Shown one piece after another: positions 14,480 through 27,000 of a stretch of 64,000 nucleotides of DNA. Origin of the DNA: Membranipora membranacea (Eukaryota; Bryozoa; Gymnolaemata; Cheilostomatida; Membraniporidae). The stretch's first letter is position 1. Each line of letters starts with the position of its first letter. A model generated the notes under the pieces. That model did not search any database and had not been told where the DNA came from. It saw only the letters and a program-made list of their open reading frames with translations. The translations under genes and the position numbers were made by a program. The stretch covers positions 5,082,001 to 5,146,000 of the forward strand of contig OU612072.1 in assembly GCA_914767715.1 (NCBI GenBank). Reading direction: 5' to 3'.

Positions 14480-16470
14480 AAATCTGCAAATCTATGTTAA
14501 ATAACACATAACACAATATTAGTGAGGTAGTGGACAACTAACTCACTAAAAATGATTGTGATGGCCTTAGTATGCTTCAATCAGGTACTAGATGCTTTTG
14601 AATTGATGTTAGCTTCTAGGCATCACTGTAAAAACCGATTCATTCATGTTTGAGTTCCAGGTATTGTCTACGACACCCCATCCTCTCAAATGACACTTGC
14701 CAGAAACCCCCCGAACCTCTCTGCTTGACACACCTCAAGTTTTCTACACATATAAGAAGTTATGGGATTAATTAAGTGCTGTCAATGACAGATTCAGACT
14801 TTGATACCACTGCTTGTTTAGCGTGGAAAAGTAAGCCAAGTAGACTCATCCTTCAAATCTATGTTATGTAACAATATATAAGACGACATCATAGACTTAT
14901 TAATAATTATTAAGTTTATGGACCACATAGATTTGGCTGGTCTGATTAAAGAGGGGACAACTCACTCATATAAGACCATTTTTGGTGACCCTCGTCTGTA
15001 TTTATCAGGTAGTTTGGGACAAGTTCTTGTTTTAATCAAGAACTAGAACCTCTTGAATGAATGTTAGCTTCATTACATTGCTGTAAAAATATGTTGGGCA
15101 TAGTATCAGTTCCCCTTACAGCCTGCATCACCCCCTATACTCCTCGTTGACACCAGCTGGAAACCACCCAAACCCCTCAGGTTGACTCACTACAATTAAC
15201 AAAATAACTACTGTTATCCATAGATTCGGACTGTGTTTGATATGATTGATACCACTTTTTGTTCATCAGGAAAAAAACGCAAGCCGAGTAGGGGAGTTCA
15301 TTAATATAAGTCCTCAAATCTACATAGGATGACATAGATTTGGGGTTTTGAGCAAAGAGGGAAAGCTCACTCAAAATATTGAATTTGTCCATCGTCTGTT
15401 TCCAGATTTAGAACCTTCTGAATCAATTTTAGCTTCAAACTTAGTTCACGGTGCAAATGCAAGCTCCTCTGATTCAGACTTTGTTTGATACCATTCCTTG
15501 TTTAGTGTGAAAATGGTAAGCCAAGTAGACTGAATCTTTAAATCTATGTAAAATAACACTTTAATCAAGCACTACAACCTCTTGAATGGGCGTAATCTTC
15601 AATGCATTGCTGTAAAAATAAGTTTTTATCCATCATAAGGGCGTTGTATCAGTTCCTCTTACAGCCCGCAACACCTCTTATCCTCCTTGATGACCCCAGC
15701 TGGAAACAACCCAAACCTCTCGAGTCTGGGCTTGACTCACCACATATACATAATAATTAATACAATGAATTGCTTTAAATCACAGATTCAGACTGTGTTT
15801 TTATATCATCGATTGTTCATCGGAAAAAAAAGTAAGCCGAGTAGACTAAGTCCTCAAATCTATGTTAAATAACACTATATATGATGACATAGATTTGGCT
15901 GTTTTATCAAAGAGGGGACAACTCACTCATATGAAAACATTTTTGGTGTTCCTCGTCTGTATTAATCAGGGAGTTTGGGACCAACTCTCTGTATTAATCA
16001 AGCACTACAACCTTTTGAATGAATGTAAACCTAAATGTATTGCTGTAAAAATATTTCATATGTACCATTTAGGCATTGGGTCAGTTCCCCTCGCAGCCCG
16101 CGACATCCCCTATCCTCCTCGATGAGACCACCTGGAAACCCCCCGAACCCCTGAGCTTGACTCACTACATATACATAAAAATTAATACGATTAATTGCTG
16201 TAAATCGCAGATTCCGACTGTGTTTGATATGTTTGATACCGCTGTTTGTTCATCGGAGAAAAATCAAGCTGAAAAGACTAAGTCCCCAAATCTATGTAAA
16301 ATAACACTACTTAGGATGACATAGATTTGGATGTTTGGATCAAAGAGGAGACAACAACCTCAACATATCGAATGAGTCCCTAGGATGTTTCAATCAAGAT
16401 TAAGAACCTTTTGAACCAAGATTAGCTATCAAACTTAATACCAGGTGCAACTGCAAGCTCCTCTGAACCA
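14480..16470. repeat. diverged tandem repeat block with recurring stem-loop
   Basis: About five imperfect units of roughly 370-450 bp follow one another. Each has markers in the same order: CAAATCTATGT...ACATAGATTTGG, then AATCAAG...CTACAACCT, TTGCTGTAAAAATA, a C-rich stretch with TATCCTCCT...GACACC or similar, and CAGATTC(A/C)GACTGTGTTTGATA. Markers recur near 14488, 14856, 15315, 15541, 15857 and 16289. In several units CAAATCTATGT and ACATAGATTTG flank a short spacer and can form a hairpin (for example 15854-15900 and 16288-16332). No long open frame is conserved across the units, so this looks like a non-coding satellite or an expanded palindromic element. Confidence 0.75.
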
Positions 16471-16977
16471 CCTGTACCTGGTTCAATACAGTATATTTTT
16501 TACTAGTGGTAGTTGTCTACTCCTTCCCATGCTGGCCAATTCTATGTCTTCTACTTGAAATCTATGTTTGTTATGATCACGTGTCAAAAATATTGACCTA
16601 ATTCGCGAATTCTTTTGAAAATAGCATTCACCAAGTTCACTCAACCATAGATTAGTGGCAGTAGCCTAATTTCTCATACTGCACTGAATTTATTAATTAT
16701 GATCACTCAAATAAACATCACGATAGTACAAACCATTTTGATAATAGCTCACTGCAAATAGTCCTAAATCTAGTTGACAATATTACAGCTACCAGAGTTA
16801 AATTGCTTCTGAGCATTTCCGGGTCAGTTTTACAGTTTCAGTGAAAATAACAAGATAGGTGAGTTCAGAGGAGAGTGAAGCATATATGCAGACTGGAGGA
16901 GTAGATACCCCAATCTGAGTTGGCTTTGGTGTACAGGTAGACTGGAAAACAATGTTCCAATTATGTGCATTAAGAGC

Positions 16978-17962
16978 TTAGTGCTGGATTGATTGGATCA
17001 GTTGACGAGTTGTATCCAAAGTCCTTCTTACCTCAGGATGAGGTAATTGCTTCATCAGGGTTGATGAATCCAGCAATGTGTTACTCGTAAATCCACATTT
17101 ATTCCAGGCCATTAACAGTGTGTCACCAACATGAAACGGGATGCTATCCAGGGGGTGCAAGTAGGGAGCTGGATGGGGGAGGGCATTCCAATCCTTGGCA
17201 GTCTTCATAAAGAAGGACCGCTGATGGTGTTGGGTTTTGACATGAGGGATCAGGTACTGATGACCATGGCGACAAGAAAGACGGTGTGTTGCAGGTTGGA
17301 TGTGTTTGGTGATGGTATCAGAGTCTGCGTAGTGCATCTCCCGGAATAGTTTCAGCCTTCTTTCCTTGCGTCTCTCGCCTAATTGCTCCCAGTCCCATCT
17401 AAGACGGTGTACTAATCCGGTGACACTCATCTTCCAATCACTCCTTCTGATACCGCTCACAAACCTTGCCGCTCTCCTTTTTACAGCTTTTAGGGAAGTT
17501 TCCTGGGTTGATGTTAGTGAGTCCCAGGAGCAGCAGGCATACTCAAGCATTGGCCTGACCAGTTGTTTGGTGGTGGTCACATTTCTTCTTATGAAGCCTA
17601 GTGTGTTGTTTGCCTTGGTAGCGATGTCGGGTATGTGTTTGTTCCAGCACAATTTGGAATCCAAGATACTTAACTTCGTCAGTCCTCAGTATTGTCATGT
17701 TATGCAGACTGAGAGAATGTTGTGATGGTTTGGTTTTCCTGGTGAATGATGTGTGCTGGCACTTGGCAGGGTGGAATTCCATATCCTAGGTTTTCTCCCA
17801 ACCCTCCAAGGTCTTGAGGTCAGCCTAGAGTTTATCACTGCTGGTGTCGGTGTTGTAGATGATTGTATCATCAGCAATGAGTCTAACTGTAGAATGCAGT
17901 CCTTGGGGGAGGTCATCGATGTGGAAGAGGGTAGGCCCTACCACGCTTTCCTGTGGCACTCC
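16978..17962 (-). mobile_element. non-LTR retrotransposon (LINE 1 of the nest), 3' part of reverse transcriptase
   Basis: Read right to left, the minus strand encodes GVPQ-ESVVGPTLFHIDDLP, the catalytic ADDTIIYN, MEFHPAKCQ, KYLGF and a C-terminal region with WNKHI...KANNTLGFIRRN, RRAARFVSG and a DWNALP motif. This is the usual order in jockey/CR1-like LINE reverse transcriptases. The longest intact piece is 16978-17664 (228 codons). Stop codons and frameshifts separate it from the ADD region, so the copy is dead. Its upstream half lies at 19739-20080, on the far side of a second LINE inserted into it. Confidence 0.9.
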
Positions 17963-19738
17963 TAATGTCATTCATTCATTCATTCATCGTTTATTACAGT
18001 CTCATGTTTGAGAAATATTTTGTTTTCGCTGAGCAATAAAAGTTATGGTGTAAACATTAAACAGTTTTGGTCTGGTTGGTTTTAAAAATTGAAAAAAAAT
18101 AAATAAACAGTAAGAATTATCACTAGTTGGCTAAAAAAGTATACTATTTAACTTCCGCACACAGAGGGATCGGAAACAGTCAGTTCATATGGTCACCCTC
18201 GCTTTGATTGCTCTGTATCGACCAGACGGAAGTTTATCGAATGTAAATACTGGGTCAGCGTGGTCAGTAGCTACGAGTCTGAGGCATCTTGTTCTCATCA
18301 CTCTTTCGTATATTGCCTCGATGGTGTCAAACTTGCAGCTACCTAGATAGCCTGCGAGGCTTATAACTTTATTGAGCGATTTCCTAGATGACGAGGATAA
18401 GTGGCCATATAGAGTGCTAAGGTGGTACAAAAATATACATTCAATAAAAGTAGTACAGCATTGCATTCTAAGAGACACAGCTATATGCATTGAATACAGC
18501 TTCTTCATGATGTAAAGTCTCTTGCGGGCTTTCTTGATGACTTCGATGGAATGTTCTTGGAACTTAAGCTTTTTGTCAATAATAGTGCCTAAGTATTTAA
18601 AACTGTCAACCTGCTCTACATTATTACCATTGATAACTAAGCTATCATGTACAGGATTGTCTCTAAGATTGCACAAAACAAGCTCCTTTGTCTTTGACAC
18701 ATTCAAAAATAGATCATTATCATGACACCAACCAGCCAAATCTTGGGCAGCATTACCCATACATGAAACATCACTTCTCGACAAAAGCTCAATCAATACT
18801 GTGTCGTCAGCATATTTAATCAGATGAAAGTTACCAGAGATAGGCTTAGGCATATGCTGTACATATATTGAAAAAAGAAGGGGACTGATAACACAACCTT
18901 GTGGAGTTCCGACAGAGGTAGTTAGTGCAGATGAGAGGCCCTGTTCAGTGAGAACCTTCTGAGAGCGGTTTTTCATGAAGTCATATACAAGGTTGAGTAT
19001 TGCGGGATTCAGACTGGTTTCTTGCAGCTGGTTGCAGAGTGTGGTAGGGCTGATAGTATTGAATGCACTTGAGTAGTCTATAAATAGACATCTCGCATGA
19101 TTCTTAGCATTATTGTCAAGATGTTCTGTGACTATGTCTAGTAGGGATGCTAGTGCATCTTCAGTGCTGCTGATATGCAAACTGAGTATTATCGGTGAGA
19201 CATGGTTTGAGAAACTGTAGCAGAAGCTTTTCAAATACCTTAGATATTGTAGGGGTGAGTGCGATCGGACGGAACTCTTTTGGATGATGGTAGACAACTT
19301 CCATACATTAGGGAAGACTCCCTGAGAAATGCAGATCGCATAAAGGCTCTGAGAGGCTGTACGCTGCAGTTTTCAACAGCTTTTTCGGGATGTTGTCAGG
19401 TCCAGTACTTTTACGTATATTGACCGATCTCAAGCTTTTCAGCACTTTGTCACTGGAGACTGATGGAGTGTCCGGTGTAGTTTGAGGGAGGTTGGGTGGA
19501 GGTATAACTTTCTCAAACCTGGTGTAATATTTATTCAATATCTCGGGTGGTAGATGACATTGAGAGTTGGGTTTTTTCAGTTGAAGTATTGACTTGAGCT
19601 GATCCCATGATTGCCGAGTGTTATCAGATTTTAATGATTGTTCAACTTTACTTGCATACCTTCGTTTAGCACGTCTTAACTCGCGTTGGAGTTCAGCTTT
19701 GATGGATTTAAGCTTGTTTGGTTGATGCTGGGATAGAG
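17963..19738 (-). mobile_element. 5'-truncated non-LTR retrotransposon (LINE 2) inserted into LINE 1
   Basis: The minus strand carries, in order, a linker rich in basic residues (19560-19735), KSTGPDNIPKKLLK (19308-19538), and a nearly intact 370-codon frame at 18185-19297. That frame has FIDYSSAFNTI, SVGTPQGCVISPLLFSIY, the catalytic YADDTVLI, NDLFLNVSKTKELVL and SFKYLG. These are reverse transcriptase motifs in the expected order; the clade (L2, CR1 or Rex-like) is not resolved. The 3' end carries a short (TGAA)n-type tail at about 17967-17990, as in LINEs that end in microsatellites. The endonuclease region is absent, so the insertion is 5'-truncated. A frameshift lies near 19300. No target duplication is visible. 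Confidence 0.88.
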
Positions 19739-20080
19739 CGAAGTTGCAGCTGCAGTTGATGATAGGGAACTCTCCATAGCAACCTGTTGGGATCTGTCAG
19801 ATAGGAATTCATCCATGGTAGCAGACTCCTTTATTCTCGGACTTGGTGATGATTTTCTGATGCTTTACTTTATCAAACGCTTTCGAGAAATCCATTTCAC
19901 AAGCCTCGGTTTTTATACCTTTGCCATTGTTCAAACAGGACACCAAGTGCCAGAGCATAGATGATACTGATAGGTGTAGCCTACCTGTTTTGCAAGTACA
20001 AATATCAAGTGACTGAGAGTGGTCTGAAACCAGCTACCATTTCACCATGAAGAATTGAAGACCACACAAAGCCTCTATTA
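19739..20080 (-). mobile_element. 5' part of LINE 1 reverse transcriptase, split off by LINE 2
   Basis: Several frames encode HGEMVAGFR, EMDFSKAFDKV and then a stretch reading WMNSYLTDRSQQVAM...AATS, which stops at the junction with LINE 2. The expected next motif, GVPQGSVLGP-like, appears 1.78 kb away at 17962, immediately beyond the end of LINE 2. This strongly suggests one element cut in two. Several frameshifts are present. Confidence 0.82.
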
Positions 20081-20107
20081 CAGAACCATTCTAGTTCTGT
20101 TTGAACG

Positions 20108-20240
20108 CCCCAATATAATGGGCCCCTGGGACATTGGCAAAGTGAAGGCATGTATGTAAGTCCCAGGGGCCCAAGGCCCCAATGTGTTGGCTCTGATTGG
20201 CTTGGTGGAGTGAAAGATCAATCAGAGCCAACACATTGGC
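20108..20240. repeat. pair of consecutive inverted repeats
   Basis: A GC-rich stem GGGCCCCTGGGAC / GTCCCAGGGGCCC (near 20121-20172) is followed directly by a 21-bp perfect stem beginning CCAATGTGTTGGC, with arms at 20179-20199 and 20219-20239 and a 19-base loop. The GCCCCAAT phrase recurs at the boundaries. This is probably a small foldback element next to the LINE nest. Confidence 0.75.
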
Positions 20241-21045
20241 TAATGATAGACCACTGAATTTGGTAGTGTCACTGTATATAAAACCACCCCCCCCGCTTGA
20301 AAAATATGATTTAATTTGTCACTATCTTACAGATAGGGTGGTCAATAAGCTGCTATGTTATGGTGTTCAGACTTGGCACAACCTTAGGGCTACTAATAAG
20401 AATGGACCAACTAGCCAAGTGTTCTATTTCTAGAATGAATTTATGTCGAGTCATGATGATTGACTTGCAGTTTTTTTTGGCCAGCGCATTTCCTATAATC
20501 TGGCATATGAGGACGTCCCAAGGTTAGAGGATTGTCTGCATTCTATGCAGGGGGTAATACCTATAACCAATCACATTCTAAACAAAGGTGCATAATTTTA
20601 CTGTTGGTATCCAAGTGATTTGTACACCAGGTTTTTGCCCAACATCAGTTTCGGTGTATAGTCTCTATCTTTAAGATAACCTACCTGCATTACAAAATAC
20701 ATATCTGCTACGAAATGAAGCTCACCTAATAGTTTCAAGCCTGCTAAGTCTAAGTCTTGGCACACTTTACTAGCTATGAAGACGAGCCTGCACTCAAAAA
20801 TGAAAGTGAAATCCTGTTCTTGATTGCTTTGTCTGTAATTTATATGCTAAACAGAAGACGGACAAAGATTTTTTTCCCAGTGACTTCTTAGATGTGTTTC
20901 AGTGTGTGGTCCCAGTGAATTTCTCCAGTTTTGCACACAGAGTATATTGTTCCCCAGCCCAAACATCTTATAGAAGCTTCCATTACATCCTGCACATGTC
21001 CTTTAAATATTACTCTCATTATGTTTTCAGATATCATAGTGTAAA

Positions 21046-24000
21046 ATGAGCGACTTTGAAGATGACTTTGGAGGATTTGAGGTTGCCGAGACACTTGAGG
21101 ACACTGATGAACCGTCCCTACTTGACCCATCAGCTGCATCTGGTACTCAGTCTTCATCAGGAACTGATGTGTCTGCTATACCCTGGCTAGCTGCAAGTAT
21201 ACAGGCTTCTGCCCAGCCCGTCACTGCTGCTGAGACTCTGAAAAGTGAAGAACCATCGATTGAATGGGATGCGTTTAGTGAGTAATTATAATTTCCTAAC
21301 GCGTGTATGTCAGATAATATGAGACGTTGATAAACCACTACTACTGAGTGGTGTAACTTCTTCAATGATATCGTTCTTACCATTAGCTTTCTATTTTATG
21401 ACTTCTTTTTTCAAAGAAATGGTAACTCCTACAACTGTATATACAGGGATTTGACTGTAGTAACATTCTCTGTTTCACAGGTTCTGTCACAGCTGATACT
21501 CAGCAATCTCAAGTGCCATCATTATCTAAGGTATTCATGCTCACTCATAGTTCAAATGTGCTTGAAAAACACATCATAGAACAAATACCTCTGAGCTAAT
21601 TAAATTCTTACTAAAAGTTTACGGAGGATTCTACATGAGAGTGACAAATTTTTAGTGATGAAAACCAAAACGATCCACAGTATGAAGGTATACCCGTATA
21701 GACAGTTTTCTGAGTTCCAATTTGAGCCTAATTTTGGAGTTGCCGTTTCTCTGGTTTGGTACTTTTAGAACATGCAGCATAGGAAAAAGGAGCGGATATG
21801 GGGCTTATCTTGAGAACCGCTCATCATAAGAAGAAAATTCATTTTGATTCAGAATATGCGCCATAGATAACTCATAGTGACATAGCTGGGAAATAATTCT
21901 TGTATTCAGATAGTCGTTTATATCAATTTCTGCCAGGTTTGCGGACAAATCTTAAATTGAGATTTATTAGCTAATAAATCTCAATTTAAGTGACGAAATT
22001 CATGAAAAAATCCATAAGATTTGTCCGCAAACCTGGCAGAAATTGATATAAACGACTATCCTCCAACAGGGTTTTCAATGGCGAAGATTCAGAAATCAGA
22101 ATCAGAAATCATGTTTATCCTTTTGTAAGCGGTTTTCAAGATAAGCCCCATTTCAGCTCCTTTTCCTATGCTTGGTGTGTTAAAAAGTACCAAACCAGAG
22201 AGAGGGAAACTCCGAGATTTGCCTCAAATTGGAGCTCAGAAAACTGTCTATTGGCAATTAAATACAGTAACTTGACTAAAAATCCATTATGGAAAGAATC
22301 GATCTTCCGATAGGGTCTGTAAATCTTGGGTTGGCTATTTGCATTTTGGTAATCACGTTTTTGTTTAAAATACCTGAGCAACACAAATCAAATCTGTATT
22401 TAAATCTCTTGCTTGTATGGTACATTGTTGTTTAATGTCTTCGTCTTGAATAGAGTAGGCCGTTTATTGTAGAGCGCAGATCTTCAGTCGACTTCAGCCC
22501 TTGCAAATTCAGACAACCAGACAGCAAGCGAGGTGTCAAAGCTGGCTTTGAAAGAGTTAGAATCTCAACTGGACACATCTCATCAGGAAAACAGGAATAC
22601 TAGATCTGTGAGTAATGAGTTACTGTGCGGAGGACAGGGCCTGCAGAAAAGGGCATAATACGTAGAAGACAGCCAAAAAATCAAATTTGAAAATCTAACT
22701 TTGCAAAGTCAGTCCCTGTTTGTCATTTGAATGTTTGCATTTATATCATACACATACTGTGTGTAGCGGCAGCCGTGGTTTAGTTCTTGAGTTATTTATT
22801 GAGCCGTAAGTCTCAAACTGATGCCATTAAGACACCGTGAAAACTACAAAGTTTGAACAACAAGTTGGTAAAAATGTGTTTCCAAAAGTATAAAATAAGC
22901 AGGTATAAAATCAATACAGTTGAGACTTTTACATTATTTCACATCAAAGAAATTGGCAGTTCGAATTCACAGAAAAAGTAAAGTTATTAAATACCTGATT
23001 GGCTATATAAAATGGCTGTGCTAAATTGGTGGAACATGACTTGACCTTCCATGGCTAGGCCAAGCATAGAACAAATCTCTATGATCAATACACAAGTATT
23101 TATAGTCAGTTAAAATTGTTTACAAAAACATCTAAATGATTCATATAGCTTTATAGCTAGATAGCTGAATAGCATAGAAATTCAGTAGATGACAAATCTA
23201 GTAGCAGGTGGATATCTGATTAATGACCACAAAAGGTTACAACATATTTACTGGTTGGTGACAAAAGCATGGATTTATGAGTCACTTTCTTATAAAAATA
23301 TTAGGCTTTATAGAGTGCAAAATAGACAAACAAGATGAGCTAAAATAAGGCCATGCTGGCCGTTACACTGTGGGCTGATGCACCTTCCTCCGTCATGTGT
23401 TCACGTTGTCATTTAGTTAACTTGTCAGTGAAAATTGGTTGAAATTGTCTTCCTCTTGCTTATGGTGGAAAAACTCCAAATTCTGTCAAAACTATACCTT
23501 TTTTTAACAGTTTCTCTGCGAGGTAACAGGTTTGTAAAAATACTTTTGTATGCACTAACACACAATTTTACACAAGATGAAACTTTTTTTTCTATTGAAT
23601 TTTTAGGAGTTGAGTAAGCTGAAGTTAGACTTTAATGAAATCTCTAGGAAACTAGAATCTGTCAATCAGGAGTTAGACATTCAAAAAACTAGATATCAAG
23701 ATTTACAGGTAAGCTTAGTAAAAGTCATCTAGATACATCCAGTCATGAAAAATTTTGTTCCGAAAATGTTACAAGGAGTGTTAGGTTATGTTAAGTGCAA
23801 GCTAGCAACCATTAACGATGTTGTAAACTCTACATTATTTTTTTATCTGTTCTACCCATAGATATAAAAAAAGTATATCTATCTATATCTATGGTTGTAC
23901 CACATTGTTGATCGTTCATTGTTTGCCCTCAAAGTCAACCTGTTGTTAGCAAATACTGGTGAAGGCGTAAGTGGCTACTTCGTATACTTGTAACAAATTT

Positions 24001-27000
24001 CAAAGACCTTATACACATGACATCAAAACAGCATAAAAAAGTGTATTGCCTTGCAGTTAAGTTAAATACAATTTGTTTGTAGAGTAAGCACAAGGTTGAG
24101 TTAGAAGGGATGCAATCAGTCAATCAGAAGGCTATAGGTGTTGTTATAGAAGATTACAAGGTAAGATACCATGGAGAGGCACCACCAGAGGGCGCTCCAA
24201 AATGTATCTTAGTTAAATTGCTAAATTTGTAGTGTGTATTAATACAGCAGAACACATCATTTGTGTTACCAATACAGTCAATCAATCGATCTGATAATCA
24301 TATCGGCTTGAAGGCAGTTTGAACAAAAATAATAATTATAGCACTGTTTAGTTTGTGTTACAATGGTAATAATGGATCAACACATACTGCCTCCTTCCCC
24401 ATGCCTGCACATCCTATGGTGAATCACTCATGACTTCATCATTAAACTCTTAGATATATCTCTTTTTTTTTATTTTTCCATGTAGATGCCTCAGATACCA
24501 TTGGAAACTATTGGATTGACTTGATTTTACTGATCATTTGGTATATTATTGCCTGCCATATTTTTCAATTCAGGAATCAATGAGACAGGCCAACTTAGAG
24601 CAGCAGAAAGTATGCTTACAAATACTATCTGATCATATGGAGGGGGAGGGTAAAAAATATCAACAGCTCATATCACAACAAGTGAGTTCTGTATTTGATG
24701 AGATTCTGCTAATAGGGCGACTGCATGTACGTCGGCTGTCGAGATTCAGAAAATGTGATTAGATTCATGGTTGTGTGCTTACCATTTCTTACCATTTCAG
24801 TATCAAATAGAAAATGGGAAGGGCCACGCAACCATATATTAAACTACATGAATGAGAAGCTTACCAAGGGTATACAGATAAAACTATCAGATCAGAACAT
24901 TTCGATGACAAAGACTTTATAAATATGGTTATTGATGTGACCCAACTAAGGACTTAAATCATCCTACTTAGTATATCGTCGATCAAATCCTGGTAGTCTT
25001 CAGCTGTGGCGTGTTCTGATTGGATGGTTAGAATTTTCACTTTTGTCAGCTCCTATTCAAATCTCCTGAACAGAATACCTCAACACTCATTTATTGAGAG
25101 TTCATCAGTCTGACTTCAGCATATAAATCACCCCCTTTTATGTACCATATATAAATGACTGTCACAGTGTTTCAGTATCACTCTTATAATTTTGCGTTGT
25201 TGTTGCTATTAATGTTACCTTCCTTTTAACTTATCACCATCCCTGTACTACCTGATATATTACTGCTGAAACCGAGTGTGATTGACCTGCTTTACTTATC
25301 TGAATTACAGTCTGACAATATAGAGGAGTGGAAATCACAATGTAAAACAGATTTGCAGAAAGAAAATGATCTAAAAGTGGAACAGCTAAAAGAAAAATTT
25401 GAGGTTGGAAACAGGTTTTGTTGTCTCACCCACCTTCACCCACATGAACGACAATATAACAATCAGCTTTGGTTGGCATCTGCAAGAATATTCAATATTG
25501 GAGGTCTATTTTTCAGCTAACCCTTAATTTGCTATGTAGGCCTTTTTGAATGTCTTTGAAATAAATGGCTCCTGCACGCATCTGGAACTGGAATCCGTCT
25601 TCCATTGAGTGAAACTGTGGATATTTTATTATAGGAGGACAAAGCAGCAATTAAAGCCGAGTACTCCACACAATTAGATCTGACTAAAGATAAATTGCTC
25701 TTGTTGAAGTCAGAAGCATTAGCTGACGTACAGTCACAGCTCACTGGTCACATGGCTCAACTGGATATCCGCTCAAAGGTAAAGAACATGGAATTGAAGT
25801 TTGACATTTTGTTGGTTAAGCAATCATGATGAGATAGGAATATCTCCGGCCATTATAATTTCTAAGACCAGTCTAGACATAGTCCCACTCTATTATCCAC
25901 CGAATGTCATTTCTGATTTGGCATTGGCAAGCCATTCATCATAGCCAAACTATTGGATCAGGACCTTAAAGGGCAACCAAGGCTTCGCAGCAATGCATTA
26001 ATAGGTAGCAAATAATGTGCTGGGCAGAATCAGCTTTGTGCATTACGCAATGCAAAACTCAAAGTAGTTGCTGACTCTAAGCTGGGTAACACTTCAGTTT
26101 AGGGGAGGTTCCAAGACTTTGCTGTAATAATTATAGAGCACAGGCTAAATAATAACAGGAACAGGAAACTGCTATGTGGTATTCTCTTTTAGCTGAGTTT
26201 GAGTACCTGATGGAAGAAATGTTTCACAAGAATTCTGGCTGAATAATCATCCGAATTATATTTTGTCTTTTTCCCCATGCAGAAGGTGCAATCTGCTATT
26301 AATCAATGGCCATCAATGAGAAGTTGTTTGAAACCTCGGTTGCCCTTTAACTACAGGAGGTCCACTGTGTGTTTGCACGCAGTATAGAGATCCCCTCTGC
26401 CTCTTCAAAAATAAGAGAAGCCGGCAAATGCCGCCAAGGCTATAGAGGTATCTACCCCACACAAGCCGCATGCGCTTATGTTAGATGGGGCTGTGAAATA
26501 AGACCTAGTACATAGAATAGCCATGCAACAAGTTATGGAATATCATCAAAGTGTCGTTTTAAATATATGGTAAATATATTGTATTGTTATGTGTATGATT
26601 GATATATATATATATATATATATATCATGATTTGATCTCTTGTTTTAATGAAATTAAGGAGCTGGTAGCAGAGGCAAGTGATGAGCTCAAGACATTTATA
26701 AACACTCAGGTTAAGAAGTGTGCCGATACTGAGAGACAGATTAGCATGGTTAGTATTGTAATATAGTCAGTCATCATCGATACTTTACTAAATTCAGACG
26801 AGAAATCCCAACATAGTTTTTCCATATTTTGAATGATGAAAAATGAAAAATAGATAAAAAGCTGCGTCTACATCGGCCGACTACTCATCCAACGATTCTG
26901 ATCCATTATGTAAGCTATCATTGAATGCATTTGTCTATCGGCCCTTTGTGACATTGTTACAATGCTCAAATGGATAGCTTTGGTCATACACAGACAACAA

